A stretch of 64,000 nucleotides of DNA from Methylocapsa sp. S129 (GCF_009765995.1 NZ_LMUI01000029.1:33065-97064); one strand, 5' to 3'; positions 8,736 through 18,381 are shown, counted from the first letter of the stretch. Program-made: numbers and translations. Notes: a model not told the origin generated them from the letters alone.

Positions 8736-8749
8736 TGGAATCGATTCCA
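8736..8749. repeat. 14-bp perfect palindrome TGGAATCGATTCCA
   Basis: A perfect palindrome 17 bases past the DUF1612 stop. The surrounding gap (8719-9148) contains no supported gene; it is less GC-rich than its flanks and ends at the first AbiE pair. A protein-binding site or a recombination site for the nearby integrase is possible, but nothing distinguishes these. Confidence 0.3.
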
Positions 8750-9148
8750 GGATTTACGTTGACACCGAGGTGATGTGCCGCTCGGCGCCTGTCCTCGTGG
8801 TGATGCGCTGATTGTTCCGTACGGGAGTCGCCGCTAGACGGAGATCATGCATTTTCCCCAGGCCTGCCGTAGTTCTGACTCCAGTCAGTATGGATAGGCG
8901 CCTTGTCATTCGATGACTTTCTTCGGCCTTCGGATGAAGCTAGCCACGATTGATATGTTTCTGCCAGCGCCTCGACACCCGTCGCCATTTCTAAAATAAT
9001 CCAGGCATTTCCCGCAGCTACAAATCTGATGTCTCATGGCCATTCGTGCAGCGCTGTGACCCCAAGGGTCCGTTCGGTCATTGCTCACATGATATGAAAG
9101 GTCGGTTATAAAGTTGCTATATCCTACGTTTTGTATCATACTGCAGCA

Positions 9149-9793
9149 ATGAATACAGCACCTGATCGCCAACAAGACCGGGCGCTCTCCTTGCTCAAGC
9201 AACGGGGAATTGTTCGCCTGTCTGAGCTAAACGCAGAGGGCATCACGGCCGCAACGGTATCGCGCATGACGGAGAAGGGCGCACTCTTGCGCCTTGGCCG
9301 GGGACTTTATCAGCTTCCCGGCTCATCGCTCGACATCAATCATTCGCTCGCGGAGGCGGCTAAGCTCGTGCCGAAGGGCGTGGTCTGCATGGTGACGGCG
9401 CTTGCGTTCCATGAGCTGACCGACACCATTCCTTCGCGCGTATGGATGGCGATCGGACCCAAAGATCGCCGGCCCCGCGCCAGCGGCCTGCCGTTTCAGT
9501 TTGTGCGCTTCCGGGAGGCGATGCTGAAGTCGGGCGTGGACGAGCATCTCATCGAGGGCGTGTCGGTGCGCATCTACAATCCCGCCAAGACGGTCGTCGA
9601 CCTGTTTCGCTACCGGCAGAGCGCCGGCACGCGCTATCAAAAAAGCCCCGGCCTAAATCTGGCGCTCGAAGGCCTCAGAGAAGCGCTGCGGCAGCGCAAA
9701 GCGACTCCCTCCGATATCGCCCGCTACGCGACCGAAGGCGGCGTCTGGAAGGTCGTTCAACCCTATCTGGATGCGATGACCGCCAATGCGTGA
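9149..9793 (+). CDS. AbiEi-type antitoxin / transcriptional regulator
   Basis: Antitoxin of a type IV (AbiE) toxin-antitoxin pair: a winged-helix repressor that also counteracts the nucleotidyltransferase toxin. The N-terminal winged helix is visible (LLKQRGIVRLSELNAEGITA, then TVSRMTEKGALLRLGRGLYQ). The C-terminal AbiEi domain contains VPKGVVCMVTALAFHELTD and YNPAKTVVDLFRYRQSAG. 214 residues is normal. ATG 9149 was preferred over a TTG at 9131 because the family starts near RALSLLKQRG. The stop overlaps the toxin start by eight bases, so the two are translationally coupled. Confidence 0.88.
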   Translation: MNTAPDRQQDRALSLLKQRGIVRLSELNAEGITAATVSRMTEKGALLRLGRGLYQLPGSSLDINHSLAEAAKLVPKGVVCMVTALAFHELTDTIPSRVWMAIGPKDRRPRASGLPFQFVRFREAMLKSGVDEHLIEGVSVRIYNPAKTVVDLFRYRQSAGTRYQKSPGLNLALEGLREALRQRKATPSDIARYATEGGVWKVVQPYLDAMTANA

Positions 9794-10667
9794 ACCCATC
9801 CGCAATATCGGCGCTTCGGTGCGCGCGCGTCTTCAGAACGTCGCGCGGCAGCGAAACCAGACCTTTCAATTAGTGATGACCCATTATGTGCTCGAACGGT
9901 TGCTCTACCGCCTGAGCCAGACCAAACATCGCGACCGCTTCGCGCTGAAAGGCGCGATGCTGCTCACGACATGGTTCGCCGATCCGCTGCGGCCGACGCA
10001 GGATCTTGATCTTCTCGGCTTCGGGGACGTCGACGTCGACAGGATGTTGAGCACCTTCCGAGAAATCTGCGCGGTCCCATTCGACGACGCTGTTGTCTTC
10101 GACATCGAAGGTGTGGAGATCGACCGTACCCGTGAGGAACTGGAATATGGCGGATTTCGCATCAAGACCAACGCCACCGTCGACGGCGCGCGCGTCAGAG
10201 TCGTCATCGATATCGGATTCGGCGACGCCACCGAGCCGGGTCTCACCGAAATGGACTTGCCGGTTTTGCTCGACTTTCCGGCGCCGCATCTGCGCGCCTA
10301 TGCGCGCGAAACGGTCATCGCCGAAAAGTTTCAGGCGATGGTGATGCTCGGCCGCGCCAACAGCCGCATGAAGGACTTCTATGATATTTGGGCCCTCTCC
10401 CGCGCCTACGAGTTCAGGGGCGACAATCTTGCGCGCGCGATTGCCGCGACGTTCGCCCGTCGTAAGACGGACATCCCCTCGACGTTGCCGGACGCGCTGA
10501 CGCAGTCATTCGCGGAAGACCCGGCCAAGGTGCAGCAATGGAATTCATTTGTGAGAGATGTGGCGTTTCAGACCGGCCCATTTGCTGACGTCATCCGGGA
10601 TTTGGCGGCGTTCCTCATGCAACAGGCTGCGGCGGCGCGCGCAATCGGCGGGCCCGAGTCCACATGA
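9786..10667 (+). CDS. AbiEii-type nucleotidyltransferase toxin
   Basis: Toxin of the AbiE pair, a DNA polymerase beta-like nucleotidyltransferase (DUF1814). Characteristic motifs: RFALKGAMLLTTWF (the GS-type motif of the family), TQDLDLLGFG (metal-binding Asp pair) and IAEKFQAMVMLGRANSRMKD followed by FYDIW. 293 residues is typical. It overlaps the antitoxin gene by eight bases. The Ala in LKGAMLL replaces the second Gly usually seen (FKGGT), a common variation in this subfamily. The target nucleotide or tRNA is not predictable from sequence. Confidence 0.88.
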   Translation: MREPIRNIGASVRARLQNVARQRNQTFQLVMTHYVLERLLYRLSQTKHRDRFALKGAMLLTTWFADPLRPTQDLDLLGFGDVDVDRMLSTFREICAVPFDDAVVFDIEGVEIDRTREELEYGGFRIKTNATVDGARVRVVIDIGFGDATEPGLTEMDLPVLLDFPAPHLRAYARETVIAEKFQAMVMLGRANSRMKDFYDIWALSRAYEFRGDNLARAIAATFARRKTDIPSTLPDALTQSFAEDPAKVQQWNSFVRDVAFQTGPFADVIRDLAAFLMQQAAAARAIGGPEST

Positions 10668-10770
10668 GCCCGATTGGAATTTGCAAGCGCGTCGGCGCGG
10701 GTCGGGAACCGCTCGCTGGGAAAGCGCGCATTTGTGGCATCGGTCGCTGGAAGATTTCGAGATTATTGTC

Positions 10771-12225
10771 ATGAATGTTTTGGAGGAGCGCGGACTTTTC
10801 TGGTGGCATCATGAACCGATTCCGGAAAGGCATTTCGCACCAGAGGCGAGCGTCTCAGGTCTGCTGAAAATAGACGAGGATGGCCTGGTCAAGCTTGAGC
10901 TTGACGGACGGCTATCGCGCGATAAAAGCCCGATGTCCGTGCTTCCATCGCAGGGAAGCAATGCCGAATTGGCCGGCAAGAGCATCGAGGGGATTCTGAA
11001 GGCCAGCAGCAAGCATGTGCTCTTGATCGACCTCATGAAGCAGGGAGGGCGCTTCAGTTCACATGGAATGTCTTATGAGGGATATGCGGCAGCGCATTGC
11101 CTAGTCAGCGATCATTCGCCGCCAAGGGCCAGAAAGCAGATATTGTCGAGCGAACTGGAGATTCAGCTCAAGGGCTTTGAAGAATGGCTTCGGCTCGGCT
11201 CTATTACGGCCATAAGAACAAAATCGAAAATCTCGGCAAAATATGCGCGCGTCAAAGACATCCGATACGGACTCGGTAACGGCAATATCGAGGTAAAATA
11301 TCATATCCTCGGGCCGCAACTCGGCGAGTCGAGGGAAGATACGCTTGAGCTAAAGGAGACCGTTTCTCTGGTCTATCGGCCTGAAAAGCCGGCAACGCTC
11401 GGCGACATGAGGACAGAATTCGGATTGTTCCAGGAGTTGTTTATACTTTTAACCGACTCTGAATATGTGTTGGATTGGCCTTCGCTTAGGATACGATTGG
11501 GTCCGAAAAACAGGGAATACAAATGGTATTTTTGGCGCCTCAAAACGTCCGAGGAGCCTCCGAAAGCGCATGAGTGCGTCACAAATTTTGTTCAGCTCAG
11601 AGACAGTTTCGGCGACATAGTCTCCGCGTGGCGGAACAAACGCGAAGAATTCGGGCCGGGATATTATCTTTATCTTGGCGTCAGGCGCGGCGTGAAATTA
11701 TACGCCGAACATCGTTTCGTGAATTTGATATGGGGCATCGAGGCGCTTCACAGAAAAAAGAAGATCGATGAGCCCGAGGCTGAGCTGAAAGTGAAGGAAA
11801 AAGTACGCAGAATATTGGACAAAATTGACGTCGCGAAAGACAAGAAATGGCTGGAAAGCAGGCTAAAGACGGCGCATGAACCGACATTGGAGCAGCGAAT
11901 ATTCGACGTTCTTTCGAGTGTTCCGATCAACCTGGAGGACGAAAAGATTCGTATGTTTGCGAGGCGGTGCGCGGAGCTTCGCAACGACATTTCGCACTTC
12001 GGATCTCAGAGACACGGGGGAAGCTATAAAGATTTTCTTGAAGAGCTCATGAAGATGAGCGAAGCGCTCTCAATCGTCTATCACATGCTCATTTTGCATG
12101 AGATTGGGGTCGAGGAAGAGATTTTGAAGTGGTGGATTTACCAAGGGTTCAAATCGTACCAGAATAAAAGGTCGCTCGTTGACGCCGACCTCCTCGACGC
12201 AAGCGTTCTTAAACCCAAGGTGTAA
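10771..12225 (+). CDS. ApeA-like HEPN protein (putative anti-phage RNase)
   Basis: 484 residues resembling ApeA, a single-gene anti-phage protein with an N-terminal ApeA domain and a C-terminal HEPN nuclease domain. The HEPN active-site motif R-x4-H is intact at residues 404-409 (ELRNDISHFG). The N-terminal part has the alternating beta pattern of the ApeA N-terminal domain, and LIWGIEALHRKKKIDEPE opens the HEPN helical region. The frame is open further upstream into the toxin gene, but ATG 10771 is preferred because it starts after the toxin stop. It follows the AbiE pair by about 100 bases. GC is lower than in the preceding genes, suggesting separate acquisition. Anti-phage function is inferred from the family. 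Confidence 0.75.
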   Translation: MNVLEERGLFWWHHEPIPERHFAPEASVSGLLKIDEDGLVKLELDGRLSRDKSPMSVLPSQGSNAELAGKSIEGILKASSKHVLLIDLMKQGGRFSSHGMSYEGYAAAHCLVSDHSPPRARKQILSSELEIQLKGFEEWLRLGSITAIRTKSKISAKYARVKDIRYGLGNGNIEVKYHILGPQLGESREDTLELKETVSLVYRPEKPATLGDMRTEFGLFQELFILLTDSEYVLDWPSLRIRLGPKNREYKWYFWRLKTSEEPPKAHECVTNFVQLRDSFGDIVSAWRNKREEFGPGYYLYLGVRRGVKLYAEHRFVNLIWGIEALHRKKKIDEPEAELKVKEKVRRILDKIDVAKDKKWLESRLKTAHEPTLEQRIFDVLSSVPINLEDEKIRMFARRCAELRNDISHFGSQRHGGSYKDFLEELMKMSEALSIVYHMLILHEIGVEEEILKWWIYQGFKSYQNKRSLVDADLLDASVLKPKV

Positions 12226-12331
12226 CGGGGTGTAACGTGAAAATCGTGATTGATGATGGCGAATTGCCAGCCTCGCGGGCCGATCCCTGCAGGGCCAATC
12301 GAGAACTTATTTAGGATGGCACGCTAGTTCC

Positions 12332-15064
12332 TCAGCGTGTTTTGTAAGCTCGAGAGCCACGTGGGCCTGGGGAGTCGACCTCAAGACTCTGGTCTTGTTC
12401 GGCCTCTCGATCGATTTGTTCATCGATCGCCCTTCGAATTTCCGGACGGCATGAACCGCAATTCGTGCCCGCCTTCACCGCTGCGCCAACCGCCTCGACG
12501 GTGATGGCGCCTGCGCGGATCGCCGCCATGATTTGACTGACGCCGACGTTGAAGCAGGAGCAGACGATCGCGCCCGCATCGGGCCGGTCGCTGCCTGGCC
12601 GCCCCGAAAGCAGCTCCAGCCGTCGACGAGGTTCCGTAAACGCCTTGCCGAAATGCTGGATCGCGAAGCCGCGCGCCACTTCGACCGGTTCGGGCGCGAC
12701 GAACAAGGCGCCGACCAACAGGCCGTCGGCAAATATTGCGAAACGATGCCGGCCGCCGGCAATGTCGTGATAAGCGAGCGTCTCGCCATCCTTCACGCCG
12801 ACGAGCGCCTCCGCGAAAACCGTCCAATCTTTCGGAGCGCTGGTTCCCGCCAGCTCCATCCGCCAGCCGCCGTCGATCCGCGCTAGCGCCCAATAGGCGA
12901 TATTGTTGAAGGCGGGCTTTTCGGCCGACAAAGCGAACCCATACCAGCTCGCGGCGAAGGGCTTTACTTCGACGCGCGTCGATTTAGAGGCCGGCTGCCC
13001 GGAGATCGGATCGGTCCGCCCGGGCGCCAGGGCGTCAACGCGCGCCTTGGAGGCGAATTGGTCGTTCCAGTGGAACGGCGCGAAGACGGAACCCCGACGT
13101 TGTTCGGGGGACAGGCGGGCGCGCAGGACGACGGAGCCATGTGGGCTCACGATCGAGACGAGGCTCGCCGCGCCGATGCCTCGCTCCGCAGCATCGGCTG
13201 GATGGATCTCGGCATAGGGTTCGGCAATGTGCCCGGAGAGCCGGGCGGACTTCCCGCTTCGCGTCATCGTATGCCACTGGTCGCGGATGCGCCCGGTGTT
13301 GAGAATGAGTGGAAAAGCGGGATCGATAGGCTCTGGAGCGGCTGGGGGTGTTGCGACAAAGCGGGCGCGCCGGTCGGAAGTGTAGAAGCGCCCGTCGCCG
13401 AAGAAGCGCCCGCCGGAAGCTCTTCCGCGCGAGACAGGCCATTGGATCGGCGCCATGGCGTCGAAAGCCTCTTTGTCCAGATCGGCAAGAGCGCCGAGAT
13501 CGAAGTCGCGCGTTCCCTCGTTCTCGAAGGCGGACAGCGCGGCATGCTCGGCGAAGATGGGCGCCGCCCCATCGTAAGGGAATGCATCGGTAAAACCCAT
13601 GCGGCGACCGACCTCGGCCAGCATCCACCAATCGGGCTTCGCCTCGCCGGGCGCCGGAAGAAAGGCGCGCTGACGCGAGATGCATCGTTCCGAATTGGTG
13701 ACCGTCCCGTCCTTTTCTCCCCACGCCGCGGCGGGCAGGAGCACATGAGCGAAGCGGTTGGTGTCGGTCTCGCGCACGACATCGGAGACGACCACGAAGG
13801 GACAGGCTGCAAGCGCAATCTTCACCGCGTCGGCGTCCGGCAAGCTGTCGATTGGATTGGTGGCGATGATCCAGAGAGCTTTCACCCTTCCATCGCCGAC
13901 CGCGCGAAACAGATCGACGGCCTTCAAACCGGGCCTATCGGCGATTGTCGGCGCATTCCAAAAGCGTTTCACCCGATCGCGGGCTTCCCCATCCTCGATC
14001 GCCATATGGGCGGCGAGTTGATTGGCGAGCCCGCCGACCTCCCGGCCGCCCATCGCATTGGGCTGTCCCGTCACGGAAAATGGTCCCGTTCCCGGCCGGC
14101 CGATGCGGCCGGTGGCGAGATGGCAATTGACAATCGCGTTCACCTTGTCCGTGCCCGAAGCCGACTGATTGACCCCTTGCGAATAGACGGTGACGACCTT
14201 TTCCGTCGCAGCGAAAAGCGTGAAGAAATGCACGATCTCGGCGGCAGCCAGACCCGTCGCCTTGACTACGGCTTCAACGGTCATTTCGTCCGCTGCCTCC
14301 AACGCCTCCAAAAAGCCGCTGGTGTGCTCCTTCAGGAAACCGCGATTGATCGCCCCGCTTTGCGCGAGATGGCGCAGCAGGCCAGCGAACAGTGCTATGT
14401 CGCCATCGGGCGCGATGGCCAGATGCAGGTCGGCGGAAGAGGCTGTCGGCGTGCGGCGTGGATCGATGGCGACGACGGCGATCGGCCGTTTCTCCCTTGC
14501 CGCCATGAGCCGTTGGAACAGAATGGGATGGCACCATGCGAGATTGGAGCCGACGAGAACGACAAGATCGGCCTCCTCCAAATCCTCATAGACTCCCGGA
14601 ACCGTGTCGCTGCCGAAGGCTCGGCGATGGCCCGCGACGGACGAAGCCATGCAGAGGCGAGAATTGGTGTCGATATTGGCCGAGCCGATGAACCCCTTCA
14701 TCAGCTTATTGGCGACGTAATAATCCTCGGTGAGACATTGCCCGGAGACATAGAAAGCGACAGAATCCGGACCGTGTGCGGCGATCGCGTCTTTAAATCG
14801 TTTCGCCACCAGATCGAGCGCGCCATCCCAGCTCGAACGCTCGCCATAGACCTCCGGGTGGAGTAGCCGACCCTCGAGGGACAGCGTTTCGGCCAGCGCC
14901 GATCCCTTGGAGCAGAGGCGGCCGAAATTGGCGGGATGATCGGGATCGCCCGCAACCGTGACCGTTCCGCCCGCTTCAACTTTGGCGAGCACGCCGCAGC
15001 CGACTCCGCAATAGGGGCAGGTCGTCTTGACGGGAGGCCTTTCGAGCACTGAATCGTTTCTCAA
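12332..15064 (-). CDS. nasA: Assimilatory nitrate reductase catalytic subunit
   Basis: Molybdopterin enzyme of the cytoplasm that reduces nitrate to nitrite. The N-terminus carries the [4Fe-4S] ligands CPYCGVGCG and a distal Cys in GRLCSKG, followed by the bis-MGD domains. The C-terminus has a BFD-like [2Fe-2S] domain, VCSCFNVGVSQ with TNCGSCRPEIRRAI, as in many NasA proteins that accept electrons directly. 910 residues is full length for that type. There is no Tat signal, which fits an assimilatory enzyme. The ATG overlaps the nirD stop by four bases, so translation is coupled. It is the last gene of the minus-strand nitrate operon. Confidence 0.95.
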   Translation of the reverse strand: MRNDSVLERPPVKTTCPYCGVGCGVLAKVEAGGTVTVAGDPDHPANFGRLCSKGSALAETLSLEGRLLHPEVYGERSSWDGALDLVAKRFKDAIAAHGPDSVAFYVSGQCLTEDYYVANKLMKGFIGSANIDTNSRLCMASSVAGHRRAFGSDTVPGVYEDLEEADLVVLVGSNLAWCHPILFQRLMAAREKRPIAVVAIDPRRTPTASSADLHLAIAPDGDIALFAGLLRHLAQSGAINRGFLKEHTSGFLEALEAADEMTVEAVVKATGLAAAEIVHFFTLFAATEKVVTVYSQGVNQSASGTDKVNAIVNCHLATGRIGRPGTGPFSVTGQPNAMGGREVGGLANQLAAHMAIEDGEARDRVKRFWNAPTIADRPGLKAVDLFRAVGDGRVKALWIIATNPIDSLPDADAVKIALAACPFVVVSDVVRETDTNRFAHVLLPAAAWGEKDGTVTNSERCISRQRAFLPAPGEAKPDWWMLAEVGRRMGFTDAFPYDGAAPIFAEHAALSAFENEGTRDFDLGALADLDKEAFDAMAPIQWPVSRGRASGGRFFGDGRFYTSDRRARFVATPPAAPEPIDPAFPLILNTGRIRDQWHTMTRSGKSARLSGHIAEPYAEIHPADAAERGIGAASLVSIVSPHGSVVLRARLSPEQRRGSVFAPFHWNDQFASKARVDALAPGRTDPISGQPASKSTRVEVKPFAASWYGFALSAEKPAFNNIAYWALARIDGGWRMELAGTSAPKDWTVFAEALVGVKDGETLAYHDIAGGRHRFAIFADGLLVGALFVAPEPVEVARGFAIQHFGKAFTEPRRRLELLSGRPGSDRPDAGAIVCSCFNVGVSQIMAAIRAGAITVEAVGAAVKAGTNCGSCRPEIRRAIDEQIDREAEQDQSLEVDSPGPRGSRAYKTR

Positions 15065-15390
15065 GCGGCTCTCGAAGCCAACGCTTCTTGCACGATGAAA
15101 ATATGTGCGCCCTCAACTCTGAGAGGAATGGTGCGTACAGTTCCCTCATCGGCGCCCAGCGCTTTGCCTGTTTCCAGCGAGATCACCCAATTGTGCAGGG
15201 GGCAGGTCACCGCCGCGCCATGCACGATCCCCTGACTAAGCGGGCCGCCTTTATGCGGACAACGATCTTCGATGGCGAAGACCTGATTCTCAATCGTGCG
15301 GAAGATCGCGATTCTACCCTGCGGCGTGTTCACGCAACGCGCGCCGCGCTGAGGGATGTCCTCGATCGAACCTATCGAAATCCAATTCAT
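15061..15390 (-). CDS. nirD: Nitrite reductase [NAD(P)H] small subunit
   Basis: Small partner of NirB in cytoplasmic reduction of nitrite to ammonium. It is a Rieske-fold protein; here the full Rieske ligand pattern is kept (CPHKGGPLSQG and CPLHNW), whereas some NirD proteins have lost it. The start was moved to ATG 15390, after AGAGAAA, because the frame upstream (IPLRTREKP) is not NirD-like. 109 residues is normal. It lies 63 bases after nirB and overlaps nasA by four bases. Confidence 0.93.
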   Translation of the reverse strand: MNWISIGSIEDIPQRGARCVNTPQGRIAIFRTIENQVFAIEDRCPHKGGPLSQGIVHGAAVTCPLHNWVISLETGKALGADEGTVRTIPLRVEGAHIFIVQEALASRAA

Positions 15391-15453
15391 CGGTTTCTCT
15401 CTTGTCCTGAGCGGGATCACGTCGCCAAACGATAACGGTCCAGGGCTCGCGCT

Positions 15454-17904
15454 CTACTCGGCCGCCTCGGCAAAGCCGACGGCCGCCATGGGCAGAAACT
15501 CGTGTTTATCTTTGCCGGAGACGCGTTCCGACCAAGGATCGATCTGGGCGAATTTCTGACTGAACACAAAGCGGTCGAAATAGGCGCCGCGTTTCGCCTC
15601 GTCGGCAACAATTTGACGTCGGATCTCGGCGAAGCCAATCCGCTTCGCCCATTTATAGATGCGCTCGAGATAGCGACCCTGCTCGCGGTACATCTGAACC
15701 AGCGCGACGATATATTTGAGCGCTTCCTGTTCAGTTTTCACGAGGCACAAGACCTCGGTGCCCTTGATGTCGAGACCGGCAGCGCCGGCAAAGTGGATCT
15801 CGTAGCCCGAATCCACGCAGATGACGCCGACGTCCTTGCAAGTCGCCTCGGCGCAGTTCCGGGGACAGCCCGAGACCGCCATCTTGACCTTGGCCGGCGT
15901 CCACGAGCCCCACATGAACTTCTCGATCCGGATGCCGAGCCCCGTTGAGTCCTGCGTGCCGAAACGACACCAGTCCGTACCGACGCAAGTCTTTACCGTC
16001 CTAAGCCCCTTGGCGTAGGCCTGTCCGGAGACGAAGCCAGCCTTGCCGAGATCGGCCCAGACCGACGGCAGATCTTCCTTCCTGACGCCGAGCATGTCGA
16101 TGCGCTGGCCGCCGGTCACCTTGACCGTCGGGATATGGAACTTGTCGACCACATCGGCGATCGCGCGTAGCTCCCTGGCGCTGGTCACGCCGCCCCACAT
16201 TCGCGGTACCACCGAATAGGTGCCGTCTTTCTGGATGTTGGCGTGAACGCGCTCATTGATGAAGCGCGACTGGTAGTCGTCGGCATATTCATCGGGCCAC
16301 GCGCACACCAGATAATAGTTCAACGCCGGCCGGCATTTGGCGCAGCCGCAGGATGTCTTCCATTCCAGTTCCTGCAGTGCGGCAGCAAGCGTCTTCAGTC
16401 TCTTGGTCACGATCAGGCGGCGGATGTCGTCATGGCCCAGCGTCGTGCAGCCACACATCGGTTGGACGCTCGCTGGATTATAGGCTTCGCCGAGGGTGAG
16501 CGTCATTAGCTGCTCGACAAGCCCGCTGCAGGAGCCGCAAGAAGCGGACGCCTTCGTGTGCGCGCGCACATCGTCGATTGACTTCAACCCCTTCGAGACG
16601 ATCGCGTTGGTGATTGTTCCCTTGCAGACGCCGTTGCAGCCGCAGATTTCCGAATCATCCGGCAAGGCTGCAACGGCCGCCGTAGGGCCCAGGCTTGGCC
16701 CTCCTTGATAGGCTTGGCCGAAAATCAGCGTGTCGCGCATCTCCGATATGTCGGTTCGCTTCTTCTTCAGGTCGCTGAACCAGGCCCCATCGGCGACCTC
16801 GCCATAGAGAACCGTGCCGATGACGCGGTCGTCCTTGAGAATGACTCGCTTGTAGACGCCCGCCGCGGCGTCGCGCAGGACGATCTCCTGACGATCGTCG
16901 CCCTCGGCAAAGTCGCCGACCGAGAACAGATCGATGCCGGTGACCTTGAGCTTTGTCGGCGTGTCGCTGTGGACGAAGCTTGCCGCGGCATCGCCGGCAA
17001 GTTGCGCCGCCGCCACACGGGCCATTTCGTAAAGGGGCGCAACAAGGCCGTAGACATGCCCGCCGACCTCGGCGCATTCGCCAAGCGCGAAGACATCCGG
17101 ATCGGATGTGCGCATGCCGCTGTCGACGACAATGCCGCGATTGACCGTGATGCCGATGTCTTTCGCTAATTGTGAATTCGGTTTGATGCCTGCCGCCATG
17201 ACAATGAGGGTCGCGGGAATGATCGTGCCGTCGGCCAATTCCACCGCCTCGACTTTGGTCTTGCCGAGGATCATTTTCGTGTTGGCCTTGGTGAAGACCT
17301 TGATGCCGCGGTCTTCGATCGCGCGCCGCAACAGATAGCCCGCCGCCGGATCGAGCTGGCGCTCCATCAGAGTGGGCATCAGATGCACCACGCTGACGTC
17401 CATGCCTTGGCTGCTCAACCCCGCTGCCGCCTCGAGACCGAGCAATCCGCCACCGATAACCACCGCCTTGCTTCGCGATTGCGCCGCCAGCAGCATGGCG
17501 TTGACGTCGTCGAGATCGCGGTAGGTCAGCACCCCCGGCAAACCATGGCCGGGTACGGGAAGGATGAAGGGGGATGATCCTGTGGCGATCACAAGTTTGT
17601 CGTAGGTTTCCGTGACGCCGTGGTTCGATGTGACGGTCTTCGCCGATCGATCGATCGAGACGATCTTGTGGCCCTTGTAAAGCATGATCTCGTTCTTGAT
17701 GTACCATCCATCGCCGTGGATGATAATCTCCTCATAGGCTTTCTCGCCCGATAGAACGGGCGACAGCATGATACGGTCGTAATTGACCCGGGGCTCCGCG
17801 TTGAAGATCGTAATGGAATAGCGGCCTGGCGCTCTTTCAAGTAGGTGTTCGAGCATCCGCCCGGGCGCCATGCCGTTGCCGATAATGATGAGCTTCTCAA
17901 TCAT
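15454..17904 (-). CDS. nirB: Nitrite reductase [NAD(P)H] large subunit
   Basis: Six-electron reduction of nitrite to ammonium using NAD(P)H. Domains in order: an FAD/NAD-binding oxidoreductase (IIGNGMAPGRMLEHLL, then VVIGGGLLGLEAAAGLSSQG), a BFD-like [2Fe-2S] domain (CGCNGVCKGTI with CGSCSGLVEQL) and a second Cys pair (CGCAKCRPAL). The siroheme/[4Fe-4S] domain follows, with ligands in TCVGTDWCRFG and GCPRNCAEAT. 816 residues is full length. It is followed by nirD and preceded by a globin gene 21 bases upstream, all one strand. Confidence 0.95.
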   Translation of the reverse strand: MIEKLIIIGNGMAPGRMLEHLLERAPGRYSITIFNAEPRVNYDRIMLSPVLSGEKAYEEIIIHGDGWYIKNEIMLYKGHKIVSIDRSAKTVTSNHGVTETYDKLVIATGSSPFILPVPGHGLPGVLTYRDLDDVNAMLLAAQSRSKAVVIGGGLLGLEAAAGLSSQGMDVSVVHLMPTLMERQLDPAAGYLLRRAIEDRGIKVFTKANTKMILGKTKVEAVELADGTIIPATLIVMAAGIKPNSQLAKDIGITVNRGIVVDSGMRTSDPDVFALGECAEVGGHVYGLVAPLYEMARVAAAQLAGDAAASFVHSDTPTKLKVTGIDLFSVGDFAEGDDRQEIVLRDAAAGVYKRVILKDDRVIGTVLYGEVADGAWFSDLKKKRTDISEMRDTLIFGQAYQGGPSLGPTAAVAALPDDSEICGCNGVCKGTITNAIVSKGLKSIDDVRAHTKASASCGSCSGLVEQLMTLTLGEAYNPASVQPMCGCTTLGHDDIRRLIVTKRLKTLAAALQELEWKTSCGCAKCRPALNYYLVCAWPDEYADDYQSRFINERVHANIQKDGTYSVVPRMWGGVTSARELRAIADVVDKFHIPTVKVTGGQRIDMLGVRKEDLPSVWADLGKAGFVSGQAYAKGLRTVKTCVGTDWCRFGTQDSTGLGIRIEKFMWGSWTPAKVKMAVSGCPRNCAEATCKDVGVICVDSGYEIHFAGAAGLDIKGTEVLCLVKTEQEALKYIVALVQMYREQGRYLERIYKWAKRIGFAEIRRQIVADEAKRGAYFDRFVFSQKFAQIDPWSERVSGKDKHEFLPMAAVGFAEAAE

Positions 17905-17925
17905 AAATGTCCGATCCGCTGCCGG

Positions 17926-18348
17926 TCAGGCCGCAGCCTCCTTGCCGTAGGCTTCCGCGATCATGACGCCTGAAAGCGCCCCGTACGTCGAAATCCATGC
18001 GCTCCTGGCCTCAAGGGTGAAATCCTCACCGAGACCTTTCTCCAGGGTCCATATCAGCGCCGCTCCGACGGGCTCATAATGGGCCGCGGTGACGCCGTAG
18101 CCCACATGTTTGACCGCCAACGCCTTGGCGGCCGGCAGGACCGCGTCGAGGTTCTTGAGGCTGCCGACCACGACGCCGAGCGTCGTCATCAGCTTGCGTC
18201 CCTGTTCGCGCATGTCATTGCGGAACAATGGCTTCACTTCCGGCGCAATTTCGAACAGCCGGCCGTAGAATAGCTCGGCGGCAGCGTCGGCGATCGGAAC
18301 GACTTTGGCGAACGACGACTGAACAAGATCAATTTGGTCTGATGTCAT
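17926..18348 (-). CDS. Single-domain haemoglobin (globin family)
   Basis: 140-residue globin of the Vitreoscilla-haemoglobin type. The expected features are present: FAKVVPIADAAAELFYGRLF (helices A-B), the CD region EVKPLFRNDMREQG, the proximal His in AVKHVGYGVTAAHYEPVG, and LIWTLEKGLGEDFT. There is no FAD/NAD reductase domain, so it is not a flavohaemoglobin. In a nitrate operon it is likely to bind or detoxify nitric oxide made by nitrite reduction; that is inference. The ATG has a good ribosome site (GGAGCCAGGA). It is placed between the transporter and nirB. Confidence 0.9.
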   Translation of the reverse strand: MTSDQIDLVQSSFAKVVPIADAAAELFYGRLFEIAPEVKPLFRNDMREQGRKLMTTLGVVVGSLKNLDAVLPAAKALAVKHVGYGVTAAHYEPVGAALIWTLEKGLGEDFTLEARSAWISTYGALSGVMIAEAYGKEAAA

Positions 18349-18363
18349 GGTCCTGGCTCCGTT

Positions 18364-18381
18364 TGTAAACGATTGTTTGCA
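18364..18381. promoter_or_regulatory. Imperfect palindrome TGTAAAC-N4-GTTTGCA before the globin gene
   Basis: An 18-base inverted repeat with seven-base arms and one mismatch lies 15 bases upstream of the globin ATG, in the 68-base gap after the transporter gene. It has the shape of an operator for a dimeric regulator. It does not match the FNR/NNR box (TTGAT-N4-ATCAA). It may allow separate control of globin-nirBD-nasA. Confidence 0.4.

Noticed and set aside
8906-9202. 98-codon minus-strand frame in the gap before the first AbiE pair
   Set aside because: No ribosome site, no family resemblance, Cys-rich composition typical of non-coding frames, and it overlaps the antitoxin start.
13058-14866. 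602-codon open frame antisense to nasA
   Set aside because: It mirrors the third-position GC bias of nasA, has no family resemblance and lies wholly inside a well-supported gene.
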